Source of the DNA: Verrucomicrobiia bacterium
Lineage (GTDB): Bacteria > Verrucomicrobiota > Verrucomicrobiia > Verrucomicrobiales > Akkermansiaceae
Reading direction: 5' to 3'
Assembly: GCA_030431475.1 (NCBI GenBank)
Contig: JAUIJD010000001.1
Span: 180,336 to 244,335 of the forward strand
Length of the DNA stretch: 64,000 bases
The translations under genes were made by a program, and so were the position numbers. The notes under the pieces are model-generated. The model saw only the letters and a list, made by a program, of their open reading frames with translations. It was not told where the DNA came from and did not search any database. The first letter of the stretch is position 1, and every line of letters starts with the position of its first letter. Positions 27,365-35,682 of the stretch are shown here, piece after piece.

Positions 27365-29509
27365 ATGAAGCCCGCCATCGCCGCCGCCCTGCTCGTCTCG
27401 CCGCTCGCCGCAGACATCCTCTACATCGACGCCACTCCGGCCAACACCACCCTCGCCGACGGCACGGCGCTGGTCGAAAGCCCTTCCCCATCCGCCCCCG
27501 AAGAATACTCGACGGGCTCCACCGCGGCGACGGCCGACAACCACTGGCGACTCCGCACCGGCTTCGGCAATACCGGCGTCTGGGCCTCCCACGCGGCCAG
27601 CGACTCGCCGGCATTGCGCACCACCGCCTCCGGTCTTGCGCCGGGGGAAAGCTACGCCGTCCGCGTCTTCTACTGGGTCGCCGGCGATGGCACGCCGACC
27701 GGCAACAACCAGTGGGATCTTTCGACCGGGGTGACCGAGGCCACGCTCGCCGACTACCTCTGGAATGTCGGCGACAACATGTCGGGCCATGCCGGCGCGT
27801 TCGCCGCACCCGTGCCCCTGCTCACCGAGGGGAATCGACGACTCTTCGCCATCCCGCTCGGCAATCTCACCGCCGATGCCGCGGGACAGATTGCCGTCTT
27901 CATCGACGACTTCCCCGGAAACGATGACCGCACCTGGTTCGACGGCCTCGGCATCGGCCCCGCCGAGAGCCAACCGCCGGTCGCCTCATCCCCCTTCTCC
28001 GAAATCGCCCCGGACGGCGTCTGGACCTGGTTCAACGACGAGCGCGCCATCTTCCATCAAGGCCATCTTTTCTGCGGCTACGTCCGCAGCGATGGTGAGA
28101 CCGGCATCACCCGCTTCGATCCAACCGATGGCACCGCCACGCACATGGTCCTCAGCACCGCGGCCTCGCGTCAAAAGGACGACCACAACAACCCGGCCCT
28201 CACCGCGCTGCCCGACGGCACGCTCCTTGCGGTCTATTCGAAGCACGGCTCCGAGTCGCGCTTCTTCCACCGCCGCTCGCTGGTCCCCTCGCCCGCGTCC
28301 GATGCCGACTGGGGAGTCGAACAGACCCACGCCACGCCGGATCGCAATACCTACGCCAACACCTTCCGCCTCAGCGGAGAGAGCGACCTCCTCTACAACT
28401 TCTCCCGCGCCATCAACTACAACCCCACCCTCACCCGCTCCGGCGACGGTGGCCAGAGCTGGGACGCCGGCATCCAGATCATCGACACCGGCACTGGCGG
28501 CACCCGGCCCTACCCCCGCTACTGCTCGAATCGCGTCGATCGCATCGACCTGATCTACACCGACGGCCACCCGCGCAACGACAACAACTCCATCTATCAC
28601 CTGCACTACCGCGACGCCCGCCTGCGCGCCAGCGACGGCAGCGAGCTCGGCACCCTGACCGCCCCCCTCGATCATGATGGCGGGGAACGAGGCACCGTGG
28701 TCTATCCCTACACCGCCGCAGCCTGGGGTCCCGGCGAGGGCCCCGACGACTGGATCCCCGGCGCGCGCGCGTGGACCTGGGACATCCACTACGGCCCCGA
28801 CGGCCACCCGGTCTGCGTCTTTCAAGTCCAGCGCGACGACGTCACCGGGAGCGGCTGGAATCACGACCGCATCTACTACTACTACGCCCGCTGGACCGGG
28901 AGCGAATGGCAGCGCCGCTTCATCGCCCATGCCGGACGCGGGCTCTATTCGGCCGAGGACGACTACGGCGGCGGCATGGCCATCGACCCCGAGGACCCCA
29001 ACGTCATCTACATTTCATCCAACGCCGCCGACCCCTTCGCCCTCGGCGACCTCGATGACGTCCCGCTCCGCAGTGGCGAGCGCTACGAGATCTGGCGCGG
29101 CGTCACCCACGACGGCGGCCTGAACTTCGCCTGGACCCCGCTCACCGAGGACTCCGACAGCGACAACCTCCGACCCATCGTCCCCCACGACCATGGCTTC
29201 GACCACGCCGTCGTCTGGTTCAGCGGGACCTACAGCACCTACACCAGCTTCGACACCCGGGTGCTCGGAATCTTCGAGAACGAATTCCGCATCACCGGCC
29301 ACGGCCGCGAGGAGGCGGAGATCACACTGGAATGGGGCTCGCGATCGGGCGCCGCCTACCGCATCACGGCCTCCAGCGATCTCGCGGATTTCTCCATCGT
29401 CCTGGCCGAGGGCATCGCCTCCGCCGGAGGTTCGACGACACGCCAGATCACCCTGCCACCATCGCTTGCGCATGCCCCGCGTGTCTTCCTCCGGGTCGAG
29501 GAGCAGTGA
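27365..29509 (+). CDS. Secreted BNR_4 family protein with duplicated N-terminal domain
   Basis: This is a 714-residue protein with a short signal peptide (residues 1-16, AIAAALLVSPLAA). Residues ~17-200 repeat the domain of the preceding PEP-CTERM protein (NTTLADGT, PTGNNQWD, FIDDFPGNDDRTWFDGLGI). Residues ~215-640 match the BNR_4 family of secreted repeat proteins: an opening WTWFNDERAIFHQGHLF, an Asp-box SGDGGQSWD, and DDYGGGMAIDPEDPNVIY. The family contains glycan-active enzymes and hypothetical lyases, so polysaccharide degradation is likely but unproven. The last ~75 residues (YRITASSDLADFSIVLAEG to FLRVEEQ) resemble a small beta domain common at the C-termini of verrucomicrobial secreted proteins. 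There is no PEP-CTERM anchor. It follows the PEP-CTERM gene by 70 bases. Confidence 0.82.
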   Translation: MKPAIAAALLVSPLAADILYIDATPANTTLADGTALVESPSPSAPEEYSTGSTAATADNHWRLRTGFGNTGVWASHAASDSPALRTTASGLAPGESYAVRVFYWVAGDGTPTGNNQWDLSTGVTEATLADYLWNVGDNMSGHAGAFAAPVPLLTEGNRRLFAIPLGNLTADAAGQIAVFIDDFPGNDDRTWFDGLGIGPAESQPPVASSPFSEIAPDGVWTWFNDERAIFHQGHLFCGYVRSDGETGITRFDPTDGTATHMVLSTAASRQKDDHNNPALTALPDGTLLAVYSKHGSESRFFHRRSLVPSPASDADWGVEQTHATPDRNTYANTFRLSGESDLLYNFSRAINYNPTLTRSGDGGQSWDAGIQIIDTGTGGTRPYPRYCSNRVDRIDLIYTDGHPRNDNNSIYHLHYRDARLRASDGSELGTLTAPLDHDGGERGTVVYPYTAAAWGPGEGPDDWIPGARAWTWDIHYGPDGHPVCVFQVQRDDVTGSGWNHDRIYYYYARWTGSEWQRRFIAHAGRGLYSAEDDYGGGMAIDPEDPNVIYISSNAADPFALGDLDDVPLRSGERYEIWRGVTHDGGLNFAWTPLTEDSDSDNLRPIVPHDHGFDHAVVWFSGTYSTYTSFDTRVLGIFENEFRITGHGREEAEITLEWGSRSGAAYRITASSDLADFSIVLAEGIASAGGSTTRQITLPPSLAHAPRVFLRVEEQ

Positions 29510-29512
29510 TCC

Positions 29513-30469
29513 TCAGCGCCGCCGACCCATCCGCGCAAGCAGCAGGTCCACCCACTCCGTCGCCCCGCCCACGCTCTCAAGATCGTAGGCCAGCGTTCCG
29601 CCCCCGGCGGCCTCGCCCCCGTGCGCCGTGAGCTCGAGCAGTGCGTAGCCGCCGCCGGCATCCGGTTCGAAATACGCCGTGTAGAGGAGCGACGGCTGCC
29701 CGAGCTCGGGGTCCGGCCACGACTCGTTCGGGTCCCCGACGGCATTGACCTCGACGCAGAGCACGAAGGGCTTCCCGTCCTGCAGGTGTTTCTCCAACTC
29801 GAAGGAGTGGGTCCGCGTCGCGCCCGAGTACAGGTCCACCTCGCCATTCGGCTCCACCCCCGACACCATCGTGTAGCGATGCCGCCAGATCGGCAACAGC
29901 CGGTGGCGCTCCGTCTTCACGCCCTGCCACTCGACCTTCTCCGCATACGCGAGGGCCTCGGGCAGATGAAGGGTTTCAATCATCGCCCCGGTGGAGCTCT
30001 CCACCCACACCGCCACCGCCGGTTCCCCGCGCAGCCGCATCGCGAGCGCCAGAGACGGAAGCTCCGGGTCCGACGGCTCCCTCACGATCCAGCGCGTGCC
30101 GCCGTCATCCAGAAATCCTGCCAAGGGGGACCCGCGGACGATCGCCTGACGCTGGCGTGCCTCGTAGCCGAGTTCGATCGCGGCAGCCGTCGGCCACCAC
30201 CCCGCGACCGCCACCGCCGCGATCGCACCAGCGCCGAGCGCCACCCCCACCACCATGCCACGCGCCGACCCCTTGCCCGAGAGCTTGCCGGAGAAGTAGC
30301 GGGTCCGCGACACCAGGTGCGCGACCACCAGCAGCAGCGTCAGCACGCCGAAGACGACGTGCACCCGCGTCGTCGTCAGCGAGAACGGCAGCGTGAACGC
30401 CATCACCCCGGTCACCGCCAGCCCGAGGAAGGAGAACAGCAACCCGAAGTTGACGATGTGGCGGATCAC
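29513..30469 (-). CDS. DUF4405-like membrane protein with C-terminal periplasmic domain
   Basis: This is a 318-residue protein with a GTG start overlapping the stop of the FAD oxidoreductase gene (GTGA). Residues 1-55 form two transmembrane helices containing His4, His37 and His51, in the manner of the cytochrome-b-like DUF4405 family, which could bind heme. A third helix lies at about 71-92. The rest (~225 residues) faces outside and contains WRHRYTMVSGVEPNGEVDLYSG and a beta-rich end resembling DUF2271 domains of electron-transfer clusters; this second assignment is tentative. Coupling to a FAD enzyme suggests it passes electrons or anchors the enzyme. The heme role is inferred from the His pattern only. 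Confidence 0.65.
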   Translation of the reverse strand: MIRHIVNFGLLFSFLGLAVTGVMAFTLPFSLTTTRVHVVFGVLTLLLVVAHLVSRTRYFSGKLSGKGSARGMVVGVALGAGAIAAVAVAGWWPTAAAIELGYEARQRQAIVRGSPLAGFLDDGGTRWIVREPSDPELPSLALAMRLRGEPAVAVWVESSTGAMIETLHLPEALAYAEKVEWQGVKTERHRLLPIWRHRYTMVSGVEPNGEVDLYSGATRTHSFELEKHLQDGKPFVLCVEVNAVGDPNESWPDPELGQPSLLYTAYFEPDAGGGYALLELTAHGGEAAGGGTLAYDLESVGGATEWVDLLLARMGRRR

Positions 30470-32274
30470 GCCTCGTAGCCAATCAGCTTCCGCAGTTTCG
30501 TGACATGCTTTTCCCCCACCTCACGCGGATCCGCCGAGTGCTTGCGGCAGAGCGCCGCCGCGTAGCCGGTGGCGATGCCCATCTGCCCGCAGGTGTTCAT
30601 GACCCGGGGACCCGAGAGCCCGATGTGCGAGCAGCTGAAGCAGCGCCCCGCCATCATCAGGTTGGCGACGTCCTTCGAGTAGAGACAGCGGAACGGAATG
30701 CGGTAGATGCCGCCGGTCTTCCGGAAGAGCGCCTTGGAGATGAAATCGAGCGGCGATCCCGTCTCGGCGATCTGGTAGTGAGCATCGAGTTCGCGCTCTT
30801 CCTCGACCACCGCATCCGGAAAGTCACGCCGCTCGAGGGCATCCTTCATGGTGTAGACGTAGTCGCCGACCAGCCGCCGCGACTCGCGCTTGCCGCCGAC
30901 ATAGGCCACCCACTCGAGGGCCACGGTGGCATGCTTGGGATGCTTCTTGGCATTGGCGAACGAGCCGTAGATCGCCCGGAGCATGTGGTCGCGGATCCGC
31001 TCCGCATCCTTCACCTGGTCGAGGTCATTCGAGGAATACTCCCACTGCCACTCCCCCTTGATCGCCTGGTGATCCTTCGCCACCGGCATCGCCCAGGGAA
31101 CCTCGGGAAAATCGACCCGCCCGTTCGTTCGTTTCGAATTCCACAGCACGCTGGTTCCCATCACCCGGCGATCCGGCTGCTCCGGGCTCCAGAGATCGCC
31201 GTGCTTGTCCCAGCCCTCGTCGAACTCGTCCCGCGACTCACGTCCTTCACGATACTCGGCGCCCGACCAGAAGCCGAGCCATCCGTCGCCGGTGGCATCG
31301 ATGAACAGCGGCGCCCGGAACCGGCGGATCCGGCCGCTGACCACCTCCCGGGCCTCAACGCTCACGATCCGGTCGCCCTCCTTTTCCAGGCCGACCGCGA
31401 GGTGGTGCGGGAAAAGCGCGACCCCGGATGACTTCATCGCCCTCTCGCGCTTGGCCTGGTCCACCTTCGCCTTCTCGTCGCCATTCGGATAATGCTCGGT
31501 GTCGATCTGTTTGAGGATGTCTCCGCCCCGCCCGTGGATGCCGAGCGTGTGCACCCGCACCTCCTCGCTGGCGTTGCCGCCGAACAGCGGGCGATCCTGA
31601 ACGAGCGCGACCTTCAAGCCCTGGGAGCGGGCCGCGAGCGCCGCCCCGCATCCCGAAATGCCTCCGCCGACGATCACCAGATCGAAGGAATCCTCCGGCA
31701 CCGCGAGGCCGGCCCGACCCGCGAGCCGGTCCTTCCACGCCATCAACTCCGCCAGATCATCGTTCGGCAGCCCGGAAACCTCCTCCCGGGTGAACAGCAC
31801 GGCGTCGCAGCGGCCTTCGAACCCGGTCAGGTCCTCCAGTTCCAGGACCTGCCGGCCCGCCGCTTCGATCGCCACCACCCCACCGGCCTGCCATCCCCAC
31901 TCCTCCCGGGTCCCGAAGACGGTTTCAAGGGCCTCGCCGTTCACCTTCACCCGGAACCGCCCGGGGGCGTCCCACTCGCCGGGACACCAGTCCCGCGTCC
32001 GCACCCACACCCGCCACTTCCCGGCCTCGGGCAGGCGGAAGGTCGTCCTTGCATTCGACACCGGGCGGCCCATGCCGTGGGCGAGGAGCGGCACGCCCCC
32101 CATCTGCTGATGAAACTGCGTGTCGAGCACCCACCCGCCCGGGTCCTCGAATCCGCAGGCTTCGACCAGCACCCCACCCGCCCCGTCGCCCCGGGCCCCG
32201 AAGAGCTGGCCGGGTGCCGAGGCCGACACGAAGGCCGATCCCCCGATGACCCGGAGAAAGCGTCGTCTTTGCAT
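30466..32274 (-). CDS. Tat-exported FAD-dependent oxidoreductase
   Basis: This is a 602-residue protein. The N-terminus MQRRRFLRVIGGSAF carries a twin-arginine signal, so it is folded before export. A ~130-residue beta-rich domain (VEACGFEDPGGWVLDTQF, then WRVWVRTRDW) precedes the FAD-binding Rossmann motif DLVIVGGGISGCGAALAA with the following FGGNASEEVRVHTLG, the mark of the FAD_oxidored family. The C-terminal half contains LFIDATGDGWLGFWSGAEYR, FRCLYSKDVANLMMAGRCFS and a closing cap. Substrates of such verrucomicrobial and planctomycete enzymes are unknown, though a sugar or alcohol is often suspected. ATG 32274 was chosen because it starts the Tat signal. The downstream gene overlaps by 4 bases. 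Confidence 0.85.
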   Translation of the reverse strand: MQRRRFLRVIGGSAFVSASAPGQLFGARGDGAGGVLVEACGFEDPGGWVLDTQFHQQMGGVPLLAHGMGRPVSNARTTFRLPEAGKWRVWVRTRDWCPGEWDAPGRFRVKVNGEALETVFGTREEWGWQAGGVVAIEAAGRQVLELEDLTGFEGRCDAVLFTREEVSGLPNDDLAELMAWKDRLAGRAGLAVPEDSFDLVIVGGGISGCGAALAARSQGLKVALVQDRPLFGGNASEEVRVHTLGIHGRGGDILKQIDTEHYPNGDEKAKVDQAKRERAMKSSGVALFPHHLAVGLEKEGDRIVSVEAREVVSGRIRRFRAPLFIDATGDGWLGFWSGAEYREGRESRDEFDEGWDKHGDLWSPEQPDRRVMGTSVLWNSKRTNGRVDFPEVPWAMPVAKDHQAIKGEWQWEYSSNDLDQVKDAERIRDHMLRAIYGSFANAKKHPKHATVALEWVAYVGGKRESRRLVGDYVYTMKDALERRDFPDAVVEEERELDAHYQIAETGSPLDFISKALFRKTGGIYRIPFRCLYSKDVANLMMAGRCFSCSHIGLSGPRVMNTCGQMGIATGYAAALCRKHSADPREVGEKHVTKLRKLIGYEA

Positions 32275-32356
32275 GCGCCCGCTACGCCACCGCCCCGGAA
32301 CGGCTTTCAAAGCCCGGCCTTGCCTTCGCCCCGCCCCCGGCGGAGCCTTTGGCCCC

Positions 32357-33388
32357 GTGCCCATCCTTCTCGCCATCGAAAGCTCCTGCGACGAAACCGC
32401 CGTGGCCCTCCTGCGAGGCGAGGACGGCCGACCCGCCGAGGTGCTGGCTTCGGAAATTGCCAGCCAGATCGACCTCCATCGGGCCTACGGCGGCGTCGTG
32501 CCCGAGCTCGCGTCCCGCAATCATTCCCTCCATCTCCGCCCGCTGGTCGAGCGCGCGCTGGAAACCGCCGGAGTGGACATCGGCGCGGTCGATGTCTTCG
32601 CGGCGACCGCCGGCCCCGGACTCGCGTCCTCGCTCCTGATCGGCTCGACCGCCGCCAAGGCGCTGGCCGTCGCCGCCGGCAAGCCCTTCGTCGCGGTCAA
32701 CCACCTCGAAGGCCACCTCCTGTCGCCCTTCGTTCACCTCGGCCGGGTCCCGCCCCACCTCGCCCTGATCGTCTCCGGCGGCCACACGCTGTTGCTGGAT
32801 GTCGCCGGACCCGCCCGCTACCGGTCGGTCGGCTCGACCCGCGACGACGCCGCCGGCGAGGCCTTCGACAAGGTGGCGAAGATGCTGGGCCTTCCGTATC
32901 CGGGCGGCCCCGAGATCGAGAAGACGGCCGCCGAAGGAGATCCCGCCGCCTTCGCCTTCCCCCGCTCCATGCTCAAGGAGCCGAACTTCGACTTCTCGTT
33001 CTCCGGCCTGAAGACCGCCGTCCTCTACACCCTCACCGACCGTGCGCCGGACTCCGGACGCCCCGACCCCGGCGACCTGCCCGATCTCTGCGCCTCCTTC
33101 CAGCAGGCGGTCGTCGAGGTCCTCGTCGCCAAAACCGTGAAGGCGGCCGCCGCGCTCGGCCGCCGCACCATCGCGTTGTCCGGCGGGGTGTCGCTCAACG
33201 GCGCCCTGCGCAGCGCTTTCCGCGAGGCCTGCAGCAGGCGCGGCATCCAGCTGCACCTCGCCGATCCGGCCCTGTGCACCGACAATGCGGCGATGATCGC
33301 CTTCGCCGGGCTGCTCCACCACTTCGGCAAGCGCCACTCCCCGCTCGACGCCGACATCGACCCGAATCTCCCGCTTGCCCTCGCCTGA
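32357..33388 (+). CDS. tsaD: tRNA N6-adenosine threonylcarbamoyltransferase
   Basis: This 343-residue ASKHA-fold enzyme transfers threonylcarbamoyl to A37 of ANN-decoding tRNAs, working with TsaB and TsaE. The family's opening ILLAIESSCDETAVALL is complete. The metal-binding histidines are His116 and His120 in VNHLEGHLLSPF. Other marks are ASRNHSLHL, ATAGPGLASSLL and the later DDAAGEAFDKVAKMLGLPYPGGP. A GTG at 32357 puts the start two residues before ILLAIESS; no ATG fits. The length is typical. It is divergent from the FAD oxidoreductase with an 82-base gap and is followed 60 bases later by a HAD gene. Confidence 0.95.
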   Translation: MPILLAIESSCDETAVALLRGEDGRPAEVLASEIASQIDLHRAYGGVVPELASRNHSLHLRPLVERALETAGVDIGAVDVFAATAGPGLASSLLIGSTAAKALAVAAGKPFVAVNHLEGHLLSPFVHLGRVPPHLALIVSGGHTLLLDVAGPARYRSVGSTRDDAAGEAFDKVAKMLGLPYPGGPEIEKTAAEGDPAAFAFPRSMLKEPNFDFSFSGLKTAVLYTLTDRAPDSGRPDPGDLPDLCASFQQAVVEVLVAKTVKAAAALGRRTIALSGGVSLNGALRSAFREACSRRGIQLHLADPALCTDNAAMIAFAGLLHHFGKRHSPLDADIDPNLPLALA

Positions 33389-33448
33389 TCCCGCTCTCGA
33401 TTGTCCTTGGCGATTCCGGACCGATCGACCTTTCTAACGCCACGCTCC

Positions 33449-34084
33449 ATGTCCTACCGGACCATCATTTTCGACTTCGACGGCACCCTCGCCAACACGC
33501 TCGAGGAGAGCCGTCGCATCTTCAACCGTCTCGCCCCCGACTACGGTCTCCGCGAAGTCACGGCCGAGGAGCTTCCGTCGCTGCGTCACATGTCGATCAA
33601 GCAGCTCATCTCCCACCTCGACATTCCCAAGCGACGGGTCCCCGGCATCATCGCCAAGGGCACGGCGCTGATGCGCGGCAACATCGTCCGGCTCCCCCTC
33701 ATCGAGGGCATGGGGGAGATCCTGCCCGCGCTCCGGGCCCGGAGCACCTCCTTCGGCGTGCTCACATCCAACGCCCCGACCAACGTCGACCTGTTTCTCC
33801 GCGCCCACGGCCTGCGGGGCCTGTTCAACTTCATCTCGTCGACGTCCAAGCTCACCGGCAAGGCGAAGCACCTCAAGGCGATCCGCAAGACCTTCTCGCT
33901 GAAGTCCGAGGAAATGCTCTACGTGGGCGACGAGATTCGCGACGTGAAGGCGTCCAAGAAGGCCGGGATCCCGGTGGCCGCCGTCACCTGGGGCTTCAAC
34001 TCCCCCGAAACGTTGTCGGCGGAGAAACCCGACCACCTTCTCACCAGCGCGCACGAGCTGCTCGACCTGTCGCCATCGACCTGA
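33449..34084 (+). CDS. HAD family hydrolase (phosphoglycolate phosphatase-like)
   Basis: This is a 211-residue haloacid dehalogenase superfamily phosphatase. Motif I is IIFDFDGTLANT with the nucleophile Asp9 and acid Asp11. Motif II is FGVLTSNAP (Ser/Thr), the Lys of motif III is in STSKLTGKAKHLKAI, and motif IV is LYVGDEIRDVKASKKAGI. The overall pattern, with VTWGFNSPETL near the end, is close to phosphoglycolate phosphatases/Gph and pyrophosphatase PpaX relatives; the natural substrate cannot be fixed. A TAACGC hexamer at 33435-33440 lies 8 bases before the ATG, consistent with a leaderless or very short leader transcript. Confidence 0.85.
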   Translation: MSYRTIIFDFDGTLANTLEESRRIFNRLAPDYGLREVTAEELPSLRHMSIKQLISHLDIPKRRVPGIIAKGTALMRGNIVRLPLIEGMGEILPALRARSTSFGVLTSNAPTNVDLFLRAHGLRGLFNFISSTSKLTGKAKHLKAIRKTFSLKSEEMLYVGDEIRDVKASKKAGIPVAAVTWGFNSPETLSAEKPDHLLTSAHELLDLSPST

Positions 34085-34135
34085 CGGGATTTCCGGCTTC
34101 GACAAACGGCTCCGTTCCGCCTTTCCTCTCCTCCC

Positions 34136-35431
34136 ATGAACGACGACACGCCCACCGACCGCGACGACGCGGGGACCCTCCCGGATTCCTCGGCCCCGGC
34201 CGCTCCGGCAGATCCGAGCCCCGCTCCGGCGACTCCGGCGACTCCGGCAACTCCGGGTGCTGCGGCCGCCCGCCCGGCCCCCTCGCCGGTGATGCTGACG
34301 ATCGCCTTCATCATCATCGTCCTGCTCGGCATCGTCATCTTCCAGAACCTCTTCTCCCGCGGCTCCGGCGGCGGCTCTTCCGAAAGTCCGGCGATGGAAT
34401 CGCTCAAGGCCGACATCGAGACCCGGCGCGCCGAGCTCAACCGGGAGCGGATCGCCCTCGGGCTCGACCCGCTGCCCGGCGGCGGCATCGAGAGCCCCGA
34501 GGAAGTCGCGGGCCGTCTCAAGAACGACGCCGACACCCTCGCCTCGCTGGCCTCCAGCTTCCAGGACCTCCTGGCCCGAAAGGAGGCCCAGCTCGACGAG
34601 GTCCGCGCCGAGTCGATCGCCGCGTTGAAAGACCAGAAGCGGCTCCGGGAGCTGCTCAACCAGGCCAACGCCGACCTGCGGGCGGCGATGGTCGACGCCT
34701 CGCTGGCGACCACCCTCAAGGGTGACCTCGACCGTGCCAATGCCACCATCGCCGCGCTCAACGAGGAGATCGCCCGGCTCCAGGACGAGCCCAACGCCCT
34801 CCGCGCCCAACTCGTCGAGAGCAACCGTCGGCGGAACGAGCTCGAGGCCCGCGTCGCCGAACTCGAATCGCGCCTCCGCCGCGCGACCCTCTTCGCCGAT
34901 TCCGAGAACGAACTCATCAAGGAGGCCGTCGCCCTCTTCCGTGCCCTGCGCCGGCTCGAGGGCGCCAGCGAGCAGGAGCTCACCTCCGCTTACAGCCGCT
35001 TCGGTGCCGAACTGAGGTCCGAAGTTCTCGATACCTGCGACTTCGCCACCGGCTCCTCCGAGGTCCGGCCCGATCTGGAGTCGAAGCTGCGCTCGTTGCC
35101 GTCCGAAGCCCCGGAGAATGCCATGCTCTTCGTCGTCGGCTACGCGTCCGAAACGGGCAACGTCGACGGCAACCGCCGGCTGTCGTCCGACCGCGCGACC
35201 GCCGTGGCCCGCATCCTCGATACGATCAAACGCCCCGAGCAACGGGTTCAGGCCGTCTTCCTCGGCCAGACCGATCGTTTCAGCGCCACCGTTCCGGAGG
35301 AAAACCAGCGGGTGGAGGTGTGGCAGATCCTGCCGAAAAGCGGAAGCCCGTCGCCGACCGGAACCTCTCCGGGGCCGAGCGACTCGTCCACCGCTCCCCC
35401 GCTCCCGGCGATCCCCGACAGCATCCGCTGA
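34136..35431 (+). CDS. Single-pass membrane coiled-coil protein with OmpA-like C-terminal domain
   Basis: This is a 431-residue protein. Residues 1-50 are acidic and rich in Pro/Ala (a PAT repeat built from near-identical 9-base units at about 34219-34253). A transmembrane helix lies at about 52-72 (VMLTIAFIIIVLLGIVIFQN). Residues ~85-300 are a long coiled coil (ESLKADIETRRAELNRER, LQDEPNALRAQLVESNRR). Residues ~305-405 resemble an OmpA/MotB peptidoglycan-binding fold (TGSSEVRPDLESKLRSL, VVGYASETGNVDGNRRLSSDRA, VEVWQILPK). The N-terminus is cytoplasmic, so it may tie the inner membrane to peptidoglycan. No motA or tolR relatives are nearby. It follows the HAD gene by 51 bases. Confidence 0.75.
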   Translation: MNDDTPTDRDDAGTLPDSSAPAAPADPSPAPATPATPATPGAAAARPAPSPVMLTIAFIIIVLLGIVIFQNLFSRGSGGGSSESPAMESLKADIETRRAELNRERIALGLDPLPGGGIESPEEVAGRLKNDADTLASLASSFQDLLARKEAQLDEVRAESIAALKDQKRLRELLNQANADLRAAMVDASLATTLKGDLDRANATIAALNEEIARLQDEPNALRAQLVESNRRRNELEARVAELESRLRRATLFADSENELIKEAVALFRALRRLEGASEQELTSAYSRFGAELRSEVLDTCDFATGSSEVRPDLESKLRSLPSEAPENAMLFVVGYASETGNVDGNRRLSSDRATAVARILDTIKRPEQRVQAVFLGQTDRFSATVPEENQRVEVWQILPKSGSPSPTGTSPGPSDSSTAPPLPAIPDSIR

Positions 35432-35471
35432 TCCGGGCACCAAGCATCGAGCCCGGGGAAAGCTCCGTCCC

Positions 35472-35505
35472 AGGCGACCCCTCAAGATCTTGGGGTCGCC
35501 TTTTT
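35472..35505 (+). terminator. Rho-independent terminator after the OmpA-like gene
   Basis: A perfect 10-base-pair stem has arms at 35472-35481 (aggcgacccc) and 35492-35501 (ggggtcgcct), with a 10-base loop, followed by TTTTT at 35501-35505. It lies 40 bases past the stop at 35431. Confidence 0.9.
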
Positions 35506-35542
35506 GGTAGGCGGCCCTGCCCAGATTCTCCCGAGCCTGAGA

Positions 35543-35588
35543 CTCAAGCACTTGGGAGCCTTCCTGAGCTTGCTTCCCAGTATTTGAG
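35543..35588 (+). other. Imperfect hairpin in the nrd upstream region
   Basis: Arms at 35543-35558 and 35573-35588 pair over about 14 positions with one mismatch and one bulge, with a 14-base loop. It lies between the terminator and the NrdR-like boxes. No T-tract follows. Function is unknown; it is upstream of the likely transcription start and so may be untranscribed. Confidence 0.35.
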
Positions 35589-35590
35589 CT

Positions 35591-35648
35591 TTCCGAACCA
35601 AATTCCATATATGGTATGATATTGAAATTATCACACCATATATTTGAC
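35591..35648 (+). promoter_or_regulatory. nrdG-nrdD promoter with tandem NrdR-like boxes
   Basis: Two 16-base sites resembling the NrdR box consensus (acaCwAtATaTwGtgt) are at 35602-35617 (attccatatatggtat) and 35633-35648 (acaccatatatttgac), 31 bases apart, which is three helical turns and matches known NrdR spacing. TATGAT at 35615-35620 with ttccga 18 bases upstream (35591-35596) is a plausible promoter overlapped by box 1. Box 2 lies just past the expected start. The region is distinctly AT-rich against its neighbours. NrdR repression is inferred; nrdR is not in the window. Confidence 0.65.
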
Positions 35649-35682
35649 TCGATGCGCAAAATATGCACAGTCTCTTGGCGCT

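Noticed and set aside
34136..34260. PAT-coding near-identical 9-base units as a mobile or regulatory repeat
   Set aside because: They are in frame and encode a simple proline/alanine linker, so ordinary slippage in coding DNA explains them.
31492..34725. Plus-strand open frame of 1077 codons overlapping the FAD enzyme, tsaD and HAD genes
   Set aside because: It runs through known genes in another frame and has arginine/proline-rich shadow composition.
35644..35682. TTG 35644 as nrdG start
   Set aside because: It falls inside an NrdR-like box and in AT-rich sequence unlike the coding DNA; GTG 35683 fits better.
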